From Nitrospirota bacterium (GTDB lineage: Bacteria; Nitrospirota; Thermodesulfovibrionia; Thermodesulfovibrionales; UBA6898), in contig JAJXTV010000001.1 of the NCBI GenBank assembly GCA_021783515.1, positions 156,125-220,124 of the forward strand: a stretch of DNA of 64,000 nt, in the 5' to 3' direction. Position numbers and translations under genes: made by a program. Of the stretch, positions 1 to 9,511 are shown in pieces; positions within the stretch are counted from its first letter, which is position 1, and the number at the start of each line of letters is the position of its first letter. A model generated the notes under the pieces. It searched no databases. It was not told the origin of the DNA and saw only the letters and a list, made by a program, of their open reading frames with translations.

Positions 1-45
1 TCGCATCCCATTTTTGCAACGGGAACCGCAGGGGTCAGGCGGCCT

Positions 46-2859
46 TCAGCGGTGATTTCGCAGGTACCTTCCCGTATAAGACTTTCTGGATTTTACAATC
101 CCGGCGGGCGTCCCCTCGAAAACGATCTTTCCCCCTTTGTCCCCCCCTTCGGGACCCAGATCGATGATATGGTCGGCCGCCCGGATCACATCGAGATTAT
201 GCTCGATCACAAGCACGGTATTGCCGCCGTCGACCAGTCTGCCGAGGACGTCGAGAAGCGCCTGCACATCGGCGAAATGAAGTCCCACCGTAGGTTCGTC
301 GAGGATATAGAGATACCCGTCCGCCCCTTCTTCCCCCGGGACGCGCGGGGAAGGGAGGTTCCCCATCTCGGCGCATATCTTCAGCCTCTGGGCCTCTCCC
401 CCGGAAAGCGTCGTCGCGGGCTGGCCCAGCCTCAGGTATCCGAGCCCGGTATCGGCCATCAGACCAAGCGGCCCCCTGATCTTCGGCTGGTCCGAGAAGA
501 AGCCGCGAGCCTCCTCAACGGTCATATTCAGGATATCGCTGATATCTTTGTCCCGGTATCGTATCCGCAAGGCCTCCGGTCCATAGCGCCGTCCGTCGCA
601 TTTTTCGCACCGGACATAGAGGTCTTCGAAAAAATACATCTCCATGAGCTCATAGCCCTCGCCCTTGCACGTCTCGCAGCGCCCTCCGGTAACATTAAAA
701 GAAAAGAAGCCGGGACCATAGCCGTACGCCCTCGCCTCCCGCTGCTCGGAAAAAAGTCTTCTTATCTGATCGAATATCTTGAGGTACGTGACCGGGTTGG
801 ACCGCGGGCTCCTGCCGATCGGAGACTGGTCGATCAGCCTCACGCCCTTGAGACCGCCGTCGCCCTCCAGCCTGTCAAGCGGAAGCGGAGGCTCGCCGCC
901 GGAGCCGAACTTTTTTGAAAGCGCCCGGTAAAGCGTTTCGACGACTAGGCTGCTTTTGCCGGATCCGGAAACACCCGAGACGACCGTGAGCGTATTGAGA
1001 GGAACCCGGAGGTCCACCCCCTTGAGATTATTCCCCCGCGCACCGGACACCGATACGAACTTGCCGGCAGCCCTCCTCTTCGTCAGGGACACCCCGACCT
1101 TCTCGTCTCCCCTCATGTACCGCGCTGTCAGCGTATCCGCGCCGGAAAACTCCTGCGAAGGACCGCAAAAGACCACCTCGCCGCCTTTATGGCCTCCGCC
1201 GGGGCCGAGTTCCACGATCCATCCTGCCGCCTCGATCACCCCCCTGTCATGCTCGACCACGATCACGGTATTGCCGAGGTCCGCCAGCCGGTTCATGATC
1301 CCGGATATCCTTTCGGTGTCCCTGGCGTGCAGCCCGACAGTCGGCTCGTCGAGGACATACAGCGTACCGGTAAGCAGCGATGACAGCTGGTTCGACAGAT
1401 TGATCCTCTGGTATTCTCCGCCTGAAAGCGTCTTGCCATAGCGGTCGAGCGCGAGATAGCCGAGCCCCACCTTCTCGAGGAACTGAAGCTTCAGCGATAC
1501 CTGGCGCAGCAGCTCTTTCGCAATGTCTCTCCTGAAGGGAGAAAGCTCGATGCTCTCGAAAAACTTCATGCCTTCAGTCACCGGCATCCGGCAGATCTCG
1601 GCGATATCGAGGCCCGAAATCCTATAGGAAAGCGCCGCCTTCGTCAGCCTCTTCCCCTGGCATTCGGGACAGGTGAAGCCCCGCCGGTAACGGCTCAGGA
1701 ACACCCTCACGTGGAGCTTGTACCTCCTGCCTTCCATGTCCTCGAAGAAATCGTCGATCCCGTAAAACCCTTCTCCTCCCTTAAACAGGAGCTCCTTTTC
1801 CTCCGGGGTGAATTCACCATACGGCTTGCGTACGTCGAGGCCCGCCTTCTTCCCCTTGGCCAGGAGCTGCTTCTTCCACCACCGGTAGGCAGGCTTGTTC
1901 CAGGGGTCCACCGCGCCGTCGGCGAGCGAGCGCGATCTGTCGGGTATAATCAGGTCCTCGTCGTAAAGAAGGGTATTTCCGAAGCCCTTGCAGACAGGAC
2001 AGGCTCCGACCGGATGGTTGAAGGAAAAAAGGAGGGCAGTCGCCGGCGGCAGTTCGATTTCGCACTCCTCGCAGGAGTTGCCGGACGAAAATTGCCGCAC
2101 AGACGGGGCGCCGCCGTCCATCACGACGACCTTCATCTGGCCGTTTCCCTCTTTCCAGGCCATCTCGACCGAATCGGCAAGCCTCGGCTCATCCCGTAAC
2201 ACGACCCTGTCAAGGACGACATCATGTGAGGGGAAAGGCGCGCCGACTTCCGATTGCCGCAAGGACGGGGGCACCCCGCCCCTACTCCCGCCCCCCGACT
2301 CCTCAATCCCGACATCATCTATATCGTGTATCTCTCCGTCGAGCCAGAGCCTGCGGAACCCGCGGCCTCCGAGTTCGTCAAGGGACCCCTGCGCGCTGAA
2401 GATGATCAGCGCCTTCTTCCCGGAGTATTTTTCAATCAGCTCCGCTACGACCTGATGCGGGTCCCACATCCTGATCTCTTTCCCGCACTGGGGGCAATGG
2501 GGGGCGGCAATCTTCGCATAGAGCAGGCGGAACAGTTCATAAAGCTCGGTCAGGGTGCCTACGGTCGATCGGGAGCCCCGCACGGGGTTCTTCTGTTCGA
2601 GGGCGATCGCAGGCCGGATGTTGCGGATCGCATCCACATCCGGCCTGTCCAGTTTCTCGAGGAAGAGACGGGCATAGGTCGAGAGGGACTCGATGAACCG
2701 CCACTGCCCCTCGGCGTATATGGTGTCGAAGGCGAGGGAGGACTTGCCGGAGCCCGAAACGCCCGTAATCGCAATGACCTTGTTGTGCGGGAGGCTGAGG
2801 CTTATATTCTTGAGGTTGTTCTGTCTCGCGCCTTCAATGATAAGATCCTTTTGGGACAT
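46..2859 (-). CDS. uvrA: Excinuclease ABC subunit A (UvrA)
   Basis: Damage-recognition ATPase of nucleotide excision repair, acting on DNA as a dimer with UvrB. The 937 residues match the usual UvrA length. Visible in order: Walker A GVSGSGKS (33-40), zinc pair CPQC (122-125), Cys pairs near 263-290 and 397-400, ABC signature LSGGEYQR (478-485), Walker B with LDEPTVGLH (about 503-511); then a second ABC half with GVSGSGKSS, a CETC...CEKC zinc module, LSGGEAQR and LDEPTVGLHFAD. Both halves are intact. A Gly/Pro-rich stretch at about residues 187-212 looks like an in-frame insertion of a palindromic repeat. The ATG has no Shine-Dalgarno sequence and lies 5 nt after a -10 box, so the mRNA may be leaderless. 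The gene stands alone downstream of the surface-polysaccharide region. Confidence 0.96.
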   Translation of the reverse strand: MSQKDLIIEGARQNNLKNISLSLPHNKVIAITGVSGSGKSSLAFDTIYAEGQWRFIESLSTYARLFLEKLDRPDVDAIRNIRPAIALEQKNPVRGSRSTVGTLTELYELFRLLYAKIAAPHCPQCGKEIRMWDPHQVVAELIEKYSGKKALIIFSAQGSLDELGGRGFRRLWLDGEIHDIDDVGIEESGGGSRGGVPPSLRQSEVGAPFPSHDVVLDRVVLRDEPRLADSVEMAWKEGNGQMKVVVMDGGAPSVRQFSSGNSCEECEIELPPATALLFSFNHPVGACPVCKGFGNTLLYDEDLIIPDRSRSLADGAVDPWNKPAYRWWKKQLLAKGKKAGLDVRKPYGEFTPEEKELLFKGGEGFYGIDDFFEDMEGRRYKLHVRVFLSRYRRGFTCPECQGKRLTKAALSYRISGLDIAEICRMPVTEGMKFFESIELSPFRRDIAKELLRQVSLKLQFLEKVGLGYLALDRYGKTLSGGEYQRINLSNQLSSLLTGTLYVLDEPTVGLHARDTERISGIMNRLADLGNTVIVVEHDRGVIEAAGWIVELGPGGGHKGGEVVFCGPSQEFSGADTLTARYMRGDEKVGVSLTKRRAAGKFVSVSGARGNNLKGVDLRVPLNTLTVVSGVSGSGKSSLVVETLYRALSKKFGSGGEPPLPLDRLEGDGGLKGVRLIDQSPIGRSPRSNPVTYLKIFDQIRRLFSEQREARAYGYGPGFFSFNVTGGRCETCKGEGYELMEMYFFEDLYVRCEKCDGRRYGPEALRIRYRDKDISDILNMTVEEARGFFSDQPKIRGPLGLMADTGLGYLRLGQPATTLSGGEAQRLKICAEMGNLPSPRVPGEEGADGYLYILDEPTVGLHFADVQALLDVLGRLVDGGNTVLVIEHNLDVIRAADHIIDLGPEGGDKGGKIVFEGTPAGIVKSRKSYTGRYLRNHR

Positions 2860-2864
2860 CTATT

Positions 2865-2873
2865 ATTTTAGCA
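2865..2873 (-). promoter_or_regulatory. Extended -10 promoter of uvrA
   Basis: On the minus strand TGC is followed directly by TAAAAT, an extended -10, 5 nt upstream of the uvrA ATG. No good -35 is visible. The predicted transcription start falls on or next to the A of the ATG. Confidence 0.45.
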
Positions 2874-2985
2874 CAGCGAAACAGCCCGGGCCGAAAAGCC
2901 ATTTTTCCCCAAACTCGCGGAATCCGGGGCCCCCGCCGGCAGGAACGACCGGAGGGCATTGTTATATTTGGGGAACGTCGTCTCC

Positions 2986-5193
2986 CTATCCATCGGCGCC
3001 GTCACGACCGGCCCTACTCCTGAAAAGAAGGATGCATACTGCCGCCAAGACAGATCCGCTGAAAGCAAAAAGGGCGTAGATAATTGCAGGCCGGTACGCA
3101 AATGAAATCTCGTGAACTCCGGGAGGTACCACTACGCCCCTCAGAGCGCCGTTTGTCCGATAGATCTTTGTAGGCCTGCCATCTATCGAGGCCTTCCATC
3201 CTGGGTAAAACTGGTCGGCAAGCACGACAAAGCCCTTCCCCTTGAACTCGGTCTTGAGCAATACCTGATCGGGGAGATATTTCCGCACGGTCACATCACC
3301 GTGTGAAAAATAGCCGGTGGCGATCTCTGCCAGATCCTTTCCGGAAACGACCGCACACTCCCGGGGGTTGATGAAAGAGCGGAGAAAAGCCTCCCTTGTC
3401 TGCCCTGCCCCCTCTATCCCGACAACCTGCCCGACGCTGTAGGCTACGGGCATGCAGAGCGTATTCTCGTAGAGGAGATAATCCGGGGCTGTTGCCAGCA
3501 ATCTGTACCGATCGTCTTCTTTGGGCAACTTCATCCCCACCGGCAAAACAAGATACCGCGCGTTAAGCATGCTTAACAGCCGGTTATTTTCCACGAGCCT
3601 GGGCCACTCCGCAGACCAGGCGCCCACCCCCTGCAGCTGAAGCAAGGCATTATAGTCCCTCGGAACAAGAGGGTCGTACCCCCCCACAAGCCTTACGCCG
3701 CGAAGCATTCCCATAGTGGCAAAATCATTATCCGCAAAAAAGGCGGTCCGGGAATGCAGATCGGAAACGCGATTGAACAGCTCGGCATGGTGACCGTCGA
3801 GCGAACTCGCCTCTATCCAGTTTCCCCCTTTGAATAACAGGATTTCCGCCAGGACGACGCCGATCACGACATATCTGAATGTCTGATATCGCCCCGAGCG
3901 TATTATCAGGGCAAGTATGAATAAACAGAGGAGCATCAACAGCATAGGGAAACGCGCCTTCGCCAGGCTAAATACCGGAGTGCCGGAGAAAAATTCAACG
4001 GCGAGAGACAGGCAAAATACCGACACGAGAAGTGACGTGAGGATTAAGAGCCCCCTTTTGCCTCCCGGCTGACTTAGGAGAAAGGAAATTCCGAAGCCCG
4101 AAAGCAGCGCGAGGCAGAAATCAAACTCAAAGACGTGTTTGGAGGCAGCCCTGAAAGAGCTATAGAGCGGAACATGGAACATAAGCTCATTAAGGGGACG
4201 GATCGCAGGGCCGACCGCAAGAGCAAGGGAAAGCACGGCAATGCCGCTCCAGAATTTTACGTGCACATTTTCCTTCCTGGCGAAAAGGACCGCGATAACC
4301 GCCAACAAAAACGGCATGACACCCATATACGCCTGTGATCTTCCGACAGCGGACGGGAAGATGAGACCCGATACCTCCTTCACGGGCAGGGCATGTCCTG
4401 AAAAGGCCGCATAATTAAGGCCCGGTCTGACACCGAACGAATACAGTTCGTATAATGCATAAAGCTGGGGGGAAACAATCGCCATGCCGATCCCCATCGC
4501 GCCGACACTGAGGCCCAGGAACCGCAGTCTTTTCCCCGATTCGAGGTGAAGGCAGTGGAATGCGACAAAGAAGAGCAGCACAGAATAAGTATAGAAACAT
4601 ATCTGAGGGTGCCCCGGAAGAAATTGCAGGGCGATCACCAGGCCGGCGGCTACGCCGCTTTTCACTCGTCCACCGGTTCGGATATCCTCGAAGAAGTACA
4701 GGACAAGAGGAAACCAGGTGGCCGTCCGGAGGATAGACAGCAGGTGATTCTGATACATCAGATACCCCATAAAGGAAAAGAGAACGCCCGAGATGAAGGA
4801 CGAAAAGGCATCGAGCCCCATCTTCCTCGCGTAAAGAAAGGTAAAGAGGCCCGCCAGGGCATGATGGACGACGATGTCGAGATTCACCGCAACATGCAGG
4901 GGAAGAAACATCGCAGGAAGGATGGAGAGGGGGTAAAGCGTCGCCGGCTCCGATGTGGCCAAAAGGGGCATGCCTGAAAACATATAGGGATTCCAGAAGG
5001 GAAGCCTCCCGGCAAGATACTGCTCTTTTACCACACCCAGCAGAGGATAGAAGCGGGCATACATATCGAACTCAAAGGGGATCAGACCATGAAGAAGCTC
5101 TTTGCCAAAATAGGCAAAGGAAAGGATGAAAAACAGCAGAACAACAAGAATTCCGCCCGCGGCGCGTCTGCGCTTCACACGGCCCTCCTTCAT
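2986..5193 (-). CDS. YfhO-family polytopic membrane protein
   Basis: Large integral membrane protein of about 735 residues with a first helix after a basic N-terminus, roughly a dozen hydrophobic segments and a C-terminal extracytoplasmic domain ending in one more helix. The closing segment (DQFYPGWKASIDG, then a PPGVHEISFAY motif before the last helix) is typical of the YfhO family, which is built like GT-C glycosyltransferases and is linked to glycosylation of wall or surface polymers. The substrate is unknown. I chose the ATG at 5193; an upstream in-frame GTG at 5229 has no ribosome binding site. It follows a decayed paralogue of another membrane protein and precedes uvrA. A role in surface glycan or pilin decoration is inferred from the neighbourhood. 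Confidence 0.8.
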   Translation of the reverse strand: MKEGRVKRRRAAGGILVVLLFFILSFAYFGKELLHGLIPFEFDMYARFYPLLGVVKEQYLAGRLPFWNPYMFSGMPLLATSEPATLYPLSILPAMFLPLHVAVNLDIVVHHALAGLFTFLYARKMGLDAFSSFISGVLFSFMGYLMYQNHLLSILRTATWFPLVLYFFEDIRTGGRVKSGVAAGLVIALQFLPGHPQICFYTYSVLLFFVAFHCLHLESGKRLRFLGLSVGAMGIGMAIVSPQLYALYELYSFGVRPGLNYAAFSGHALPVKEVSGLIFPSAVGRSQAYMGVMPFLLAVIAVLFARKENVHVKFWSGIAVLSLALAVGPAIRPLNELMFHVPLYSSFRAASKHVFEFDFCLALLSGFGISFLLSQPGGKRGLLILTSLLVSVFCLSLAVEFFSGTPVFSLAKARFPMLLMLLCLFILALIIRSGRYQTFRYVVIGVVLAEILLFKGGNWIEASSLDGHHAELFNRVSDLHSRTAFFADNDFATMGMLRGVRLVGGYDPLVPRDYNALLQLQGVGAWSAEWPRLVENNRLLSMLNARYLVLPVGMKLPKEDDRYRLLATAPDYLLYENTLCMPVAYSVGQVVGIEGAGQTREAFLRSFINPRECAVVSGKDLAEIATGYFSHGDVTVRKYLPDQVLLKTEFKGKGFVVLADQFYPGWKASIDGRPTKIYRTNGALRGVVVPPGVHEISFAYRPAIIYALFAFSGSVLAAVCILLFRSRAGRDGADG

Positions 5194-5299
5194 ATTTCCA
5201 GCGCCATCCGCCCCGGTTTTCGCATTCACCGCTGCGTGTTGCTTTCCTGTCTTACTTCCGGGATCATCCGATCTGGCTTTTCCTGTATTTGCCCGGGAA

Positions 5300-5593
5300 T
5301 TATCTCTTCACCGTGCATATTGATATGCTGCCCGTGCATCCTCTTTGCTCCCGGAAAAAAATGCTCCCATAAGGGGAAGGGGCTCTGTCTTCTTCACGTT
5401 GGGAGGTAAAAGAGAAGGTGCCCTTTTCCGGAAGATGCCCGGCAGAGACACTGTATCTGCCTGAGGCGGCACGGGACCGGAAGTCATAATCCCCCGGATC
5501 GATAATCAGAAAAAAAGTCAGGGAAAAGACAACGAGGAAGACTGGCATGACAAGCCTCGCCAGTCTGAAGGCCTTCGCGTCTTCAGAAAGCAT
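5300..5593 (-). pseudogene. Truncated N-terminus of a GT-C-like membrane protein
   Basis: The 97-codon frame holds one membrane helix followed by DYDF, then A-S-G-R-Y, HLPEK and FSFTS. The same pattern (DYDFWWHLATGRY, HLPDKDPFSLTS) opens the intact membrane protein encoded at 7658-9511, so this is a decayed copy of its N-terminus. The similarity stops at about residue 65, near a frame disruption by a run of T, and the downstream 500 or so residues are missing before the next gene. Not expected to be functional. Confidence 0.7.
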
Positions 5594-5647
5594 GCTGCTT
5601 TAGTTCCGCGGCAGGCGCCGATCGCAGCCGGCGACGGACATATTCAA

Positions 5648-6106
5648 TCAGAAGTTCCTGGCGTTGTTGCAGTCGATTGTGAACGTATCCCCCGCTACCC
5701 TCGTACCGCCCTTACCCGTGGCCGTAGCGACGAAACATGAGGCGGCCCCGCCGCCCGTGCCGGTATTGTTCGTCGTAATCGTATACGTAAAATTCAGGTC
5801 GGAAGCGTTGCCGGGCTTGAATCCCCGCAGGAAATCTTCTATCCCCCCGTCGGCTGCTGCAGTGCCGTTATAAGGGATCGGGGTCGCCATATTTTGGCAC
5901 GTATTGGTAGAATCCATGTAATAACAGCCCTGCTCGGAAAAATATTGTTCTTCGAGCAATCTGAGATTCTGGAGGTTCGAATACGCCTCCGTTCTGGCCG
6001 CCCTTTTCTGCTGACCGATATACGCCGGGATCGCAATGGCGGCGAGAATGCCGATGATCGCTATCGTGATGATGAGTTCGATAAGTGTAAACCCTTTCTT
6101 ATCCAT
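5648..6106 (-). CDS. Type IV pilin-like prepilin
   Basis: Prepilin of 152 residues with a short basic leader MDKKG cleaved before F, followed by the class III signal FTLIELIITIAIIGILAAIA that forms the hydrophobic N-terminal helix with Glu5. The globular part holds Cys pairs and a Gly/Thr-rich loop, with Cys near the C-terminus that could make the usual D-loop disulfide. It would be processed by a PilD peptidase and assembled into a type IV pilus or pseudopilus in the envelope. An excellent ribosome binding site AAGGAGGTCAGC precedes the ATG. A second pilin gene lies at 31159-31674, so two pilins bracket the glycan region. No assembly genes (pilB, pilC) are in the window. Confidence 0.92.
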   Translation of the reverse strand: MDKKGFTLIELIITIAIIGILAAIAIPAYIGQQKRAARTEAYSNLQNLRLLEEQYFSEQGCYYMDSTNTCQNMATPIPYNGTAAADGGIEDFLRGFKPGNASDLNFTYTITTNNTGTGGGAASCFVATATGKGGTRVAGDTFTIDCNNARNF

Positions 6107-6127
6107 GCTGACCTCCTTCGAGTAACC

Positions 6128-6775
6128 TCACGCCTTTAAGAGTGCAATAACCCATAGTCCGAATGTTACCATAAATGACAGAAGACCATAAAGGGCAGGT
6201 CTTCCCCGTAGCTTCCCCTCGCCGTCAAATGCCTTCCATATCGTATAGAGAACCGAGGAAACCCAGCCGAAGAAAGCTGCTTCGGCAAATACCGACCAGA
6301 CGGGATCAGGGGCCCTGTCGGTTTTCATCACATAGAGGAGCCTCTGTTTCTCACCCTCAGCCCGTTCCGGGCTCAGTGAGCCTTCTTCGAGCAGCATCCG
6401 GACATCGAGGTCGGCAATCTTGCCGTCGCACCTGAGGATCCACTCCTTTCCCGGGATGTAAAGGCTTCGGGAGGCATAAAAAGAACTCCTGATCGACGCA
6501 TAGGCGAGGACCGCCCAATCGGGCTTTCCGGCCTTCTCGAACATCTCTCCGATCCGCCACAACCTCTCCGCGGATTTCTCCACATACGGAGAGCCGGGAA
6601 AATAGAGATGAAGCGCCGCATCATACTCCCTGATCGCCAATTTCCAGTTCGAGGCCGCATAGAAGCGCTCCCCTGCGATAAAATGGGACCTCTCCAGATA
6701 CAAGACCTTGCCTCCCGTCAAAAGGAGAAACAAGGCCAGGAAAAGACCTCCCCTAGCCAGATATTTCCTTCGCAT
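6128..6775 (-). CDS. Membrane-anchored TPR-like protein
   Basis: About 215 residues. A basic start and one N-terminal helix are followed by a helical repeat-like region (a GERFYAASNWKLAIREYDAAL motif resembles a TPR unit) and two C-terminal hydrophobic segments. I do not recognise a named family. Starts at 6808 (ATG) and 6811 (TTG) are also open, but the ATG at 6775 gives a shorter overlap (23 nt) with the upstream glycosyltransferase gene and starts right at the signal-anchor. It lies between a DPM1-like synthase and a pilin gene in the same direction, so a role in pilin or glycan assembly is possible but unproven. Confidence 0.6.
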   Translation of the reverse strand: MRRKYLARGGLFLALFLLLTGGKVLYLERSHFIAGERFYAASNWKLAIREYDAALHLYFPGSPYVEKSAERLWRIGEMFEKAGKPDWAVLAYASIRSSFYASRSLYIPGKEWILRCDGKIADLDVRMLLEEGSLSPERAEGEKQRLLYVMKTDRAPDPVWSVFAEAAFFGWVSSVLYTIWKAFDGEGKLRGRPALYGLLSFMVTFGLWVIALLKA

Positions 6776-7517
6776 GTTTCTTTCGGGAAACGACCCTGCC
6801 GAGAGCATCAAACATGCGCTCCACCCTCAGTCTCCAGGGAAGAACTGCTGCCTCTCGCACGATGCGTTTCGACATCTTGGAGGAACCGTAATTTCTTTCA
6901 TAAAAAATGATCGGCATCTCATGGACCGTAAAACCGGCGGCATCGACTCGATAGGCCATCTCGATCTGAAAGGAGTAGCCCGTCGAATGAACCCTGTCGA
7001 GATCCAGGGCCTCAAGCGCCTGCACGCTATAGCATCTGAACCCGCTTGTCAGGTCTGTCAGGCGGAGTCCGAGGATCATCGAGGCATATATATTGCCGCA
7101 CTTTGACAGCAGGAGACGTCTGAAGTCCCATCCTACTACGCTAATCGTCTCGTTCATGTACCGTGAGCCGATCACAAGACCGAAGCCCTTCTCCATCTCT
7201 TTGACAAACCACGGCAGTGCGTCCGGGTTATGAGAACCGTCGGCGTCCATCTCGATGAAATACCGGAAGCCCCTCTGAAGGCCCCATTTAAAGCCGGTGA
7301 TATACGCAGTCCCCAGGCCGAGTTTGGAAGGCCGCTCCATGAGGGAAACCCGTTCCGTCGTCGACATGATCGTCCTGACCGCTTCGGGAGTCCCGTCCGT
7401 TGACGCATCATCGACGACAAGAACATGGAAGCCGTCATGCTTCAGGACAGATTCTATCAGTCCGGGCAGGCTGGAACGCTCATTCAGGGTCGGCATGACG
7501 ACAAGGTATTTTCGCAT
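6753..7517 (-). CDS. DPM1-like polyprenol-phosphate glycosyltransferase (GT2)
   Basis: 254 residues, the compact length of soluble polyprenol monophosphomannose synthases. GT-A fold motifs: VMPTLNE at the start, VVDDAS, the DxD motif in MDADGSHNPD, and near the C-terminus GSSKMSKR, diagnostic of the DPM1/Ppm1 branch. The expected reaction is transfer of a hexose from an NDP-sugar to polyprenyl phosphate on the cytoplasmic face, providing the lipid-linked donor for GT-C glycosyltransferases; several GT-C-like membrane proteins are encoded nearby (2986-5193, 7658-9511, 28979-30928). The start has a weak GGAG ribosome binding site. The sugar identity cannot be told from sequence. Confidence 0.88.
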   Translation of the reverse strand: MRKYLVVMPTLNERSSLPGLIESVLKHDGFHVLVVDDASTDGTPEAVRTIMSTTERVSLMERPSKLGLGTAYITGFKWGLQRGFRYFIEMDADGSHNPDALPWFVKEMEKGFGLVIGSRYMNETISVVGWDFRRLLLSKCGNIYASMILGLRLTDLTSGFRCYSVQALEALDLDRVHSTGYSFQIEMAYRVDAAGFTVHEMPIIFYERNYGSSKMSKRIVREAAVLPWRLRVERMFDALGRVVSRKKHAKEISG

Positions 7518-7532
7518 AGAACTCCGCTGAAT

Positions 7533-7541
7533 ATTATAGCA
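7533..7541 (-). promoter_or_regulatory. Extended -10 promoter of the DPM1-like gene
   Basis: On the minus strand TGC precedes a consensus TATAAT, 15 nt before the ATG at 7517, leaving room for a short leader with GGAG. No clear -35. Confidence 0.45.
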
Positions 7542-7657
7542 AGTAGCGTGCCTAATTGGTAGCGGTCAGCACTGTCGTTCCTCGCCATAAACCGAGAAAG
7601 TTTTCCGAACGAAGCTGCGGCTGCGGGACAAAGAGTCCGGCTCGTCCCCGGGCAGGA

Positions 7658-9511
7658 TCAGGGCCCTTTTACAGCCTTTTCCGCCTGTATTTTATCTATC
7701 ATCTCCCTGGCAAAAGAATTGCTCGGATCTCTCCTTAAAGCATATCGATAGGCCTGCAAGGAATCTTTCAGCCTGCCCATCTTGTAGAAAACGTCACCCA
7801 TGGCAAGAAGGGGCCTAGGGTTGACGCCGTTTCTGAGTGCCAACGACGAACACCGAAGAATAATCGAATTATAAACAGTATCGTTCGTAAGCCGGTACTT
7901 CCGTATCATGGCCTCGTTTGCCGGAACGTTTTTCAGATATACGACGCTCATCGGGTCGCAATAGACCGGGACCCAATGATCATCATCCATCAGTTCCAGA
8001 ATCAGGGGCGTAACGTTGCCGTACAGCTTGGTCTGAGAGAAAAGCAGGATATTTATCCTGTAATGGTCCAGCAGTCTGTCATACAAACGTATATCTTTCT
8101 CCCCGGAACGCCCCGCATCCCCGGCCCCAAGGCTCGTGGCACTCACGATAAAATCGTTTTCCTTCATCGCGACGATATTGAGTGCCCTCGTATCAATAAA
8201 GTTCTTTTTCCATGGATAAAGTCTCCACGCGATATAGCCCCCGAATGCATACTCATTGAACAGGTTGCCCTGGATTCTATTTTTTTCAATAAAATCCACC
8301 GCTCCCACGGGCGCCGTAGACCGGTCTATTCCATCCGCAAGCAGCCTTTTCCCCTGAAGATGGCCGACCATAAGGAAGCATATCAAGCCCGCCGCAGAAA
8401 GAGACAGGAGATGTTCGGCCCGCCTGACGGCATCGGCCTGCCATCTCGCGCATACTGACCCGATCGCCGCGCTTAATTCACCGGCTACAACTACAGCGGC
8501 AGGAATCATGAAATATATTGTCATCCGCGAAGAAATGATACTTTCATACCCCAGGAGCGAGACAAGAAGGATGTGAAGCATATTCATCTTCCTCCTCCTC
8601 ACCAATAGCAGCAGGGGGAAGAGTCCCAGCAAAACAAAGTAGGGATAATACAGACTTGCGGGATATATGTGATTAGAAATCAAAAAGAAAGGAGATTGCC
8701 ACTCCTGGATAGCCTCTTTTAAGACGGCATACCGGGAAGACAGTGCCATATAAAAGGCCTCCAGACCCGTCGGATTGACAAGTGAAACTACGAGTGCAGC
8801 AGTCGCAACTCCAAAAAAAAGCCTCCTTTCGTGCTGCGAATAATTACTTCTCTTCAGGGAGGCCCTGACCGCCTCTCCGAACATAAAAATCAGCAGGAAG
8901 AGGTCCCCTATGATATATCCCCCGTGCAGGTTCGCCCAGAGAAGCATCAGGGGAACAAGAAGAAATATCTTCTTCCCTCGCGGCCTCCCGGAATCGTCCA
9001 GGAGGGAAAACGCCACCGCCGTAAAGAGAATCGTAAAGAGAACCGGCCGCTCCCCCATATACATGGAGGTCGTCTTATACAACAAGAAAATAAGGACTAT
9101 GGACACAAAAGAGTACGCCCCCGACCTCGCCATATGCCGGTATACCACAAGCAGGGTCAGAAAAAGAAGGATCGCCCTGAGAAAAATGATCCCCTGAAAC
9201 CCCGCATACACATAAATAAGATAGAAAAGGCTTTGTGCCAGCCAATACTGTTTCAGGATCAGGCTTTCTACTTCGGGGAAAGGGTTCTTATTTTCCGTCA
9301 GATCGGACGTCAGGGAAAAAGGGTCTTTGTCAGGCAGATGCTTCTCCGTAACTATGTATCTGCCGGTAGCGAGGTGCCACCAGAAATCATAGTCCCACAC
9401 CGGCGCGCCGAGATAGCTCAAAAAGAAAGAGGCAAACAGGGCGACAATTGCAATGAGCTCGAGCGTCCTGATTGCCGTGGCCTTACCGGATGCTACTGGT
9501 CCATTCCTCAA
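7658..9511 (-). CDS. Polytopic membrane protein with C-terminal TPR, GT-C-like
   Basis: 617 residues: an N-terminal helix, then a DYDFWWHLATGRY motif on the first external loop (acidic residues in that loop are typical of GT-C glycosyltransferases), about ten further helices and a soluble C-terminal part ending in one TPR-like repeat (PLLAMGDVFYKMGRLKDSL). The start is a TTG preceded by GGAGGG at a good distance. A decayed paralogue of its N-terminus lies at 5300-5593. Likely a lipid-linked-sugar-dependent glycosyltransferase in the inner membrane served by the DPM1-like enzyme next door; this is inference from topology and context. Confidence 0.7.
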   Translation of the reverse strand: MRNGPVASGKATAIRTLELIAIVALFASFFLSYLGAPVWDYDFWWHLATGRYIVTEKHLPDKDPFSLTSDLTENKNPFPEVESLILKQYWLAQSLFYLIYVYAGFQGIIFLRAILLFLTLLVVYRHMARSGAYSFVSIVLIFLLYKTTSMYMGERPVLFTILFTAVAFSLLDDSGRPRGKKIFLLVPLMLLWANLHGGYIIGDLFLLIFMFGEAVRASLKRSNYSQHERRLFFGVATAALVVSLVNPTGLEAFYMALSSRYAVLKEAIQEWQSPFFLISNHIYPASLYYPYFVLLGLFPLLLLVRRRKMNMLHILLVSLLGYESIISSRMTIYFMIPAAVVVAGELSAAIGSVCARWQADAVRRAEHLLSLSAAGLICFLMVGHLQGKRLLADGIDRSTAPVGAVDFIEKNRIQGNLFNEYAFGGYIAWRLYPWKKNFIDTRALNIVAMKENDFIVSATSLGAGDAGRSGEKDIRLYDRLLDHYRINILLFSQTKLYGNVTPLILELMDDDHWVPVYCDPMSVVYLKNVPANEAMIRKYRLTNDTVYNSIILRCSSLALRNGVNPRPLLAMGDVFYKMGRLKDSLQAYRYALRRDPSNSFAREMIDKIQAEKAVKGP

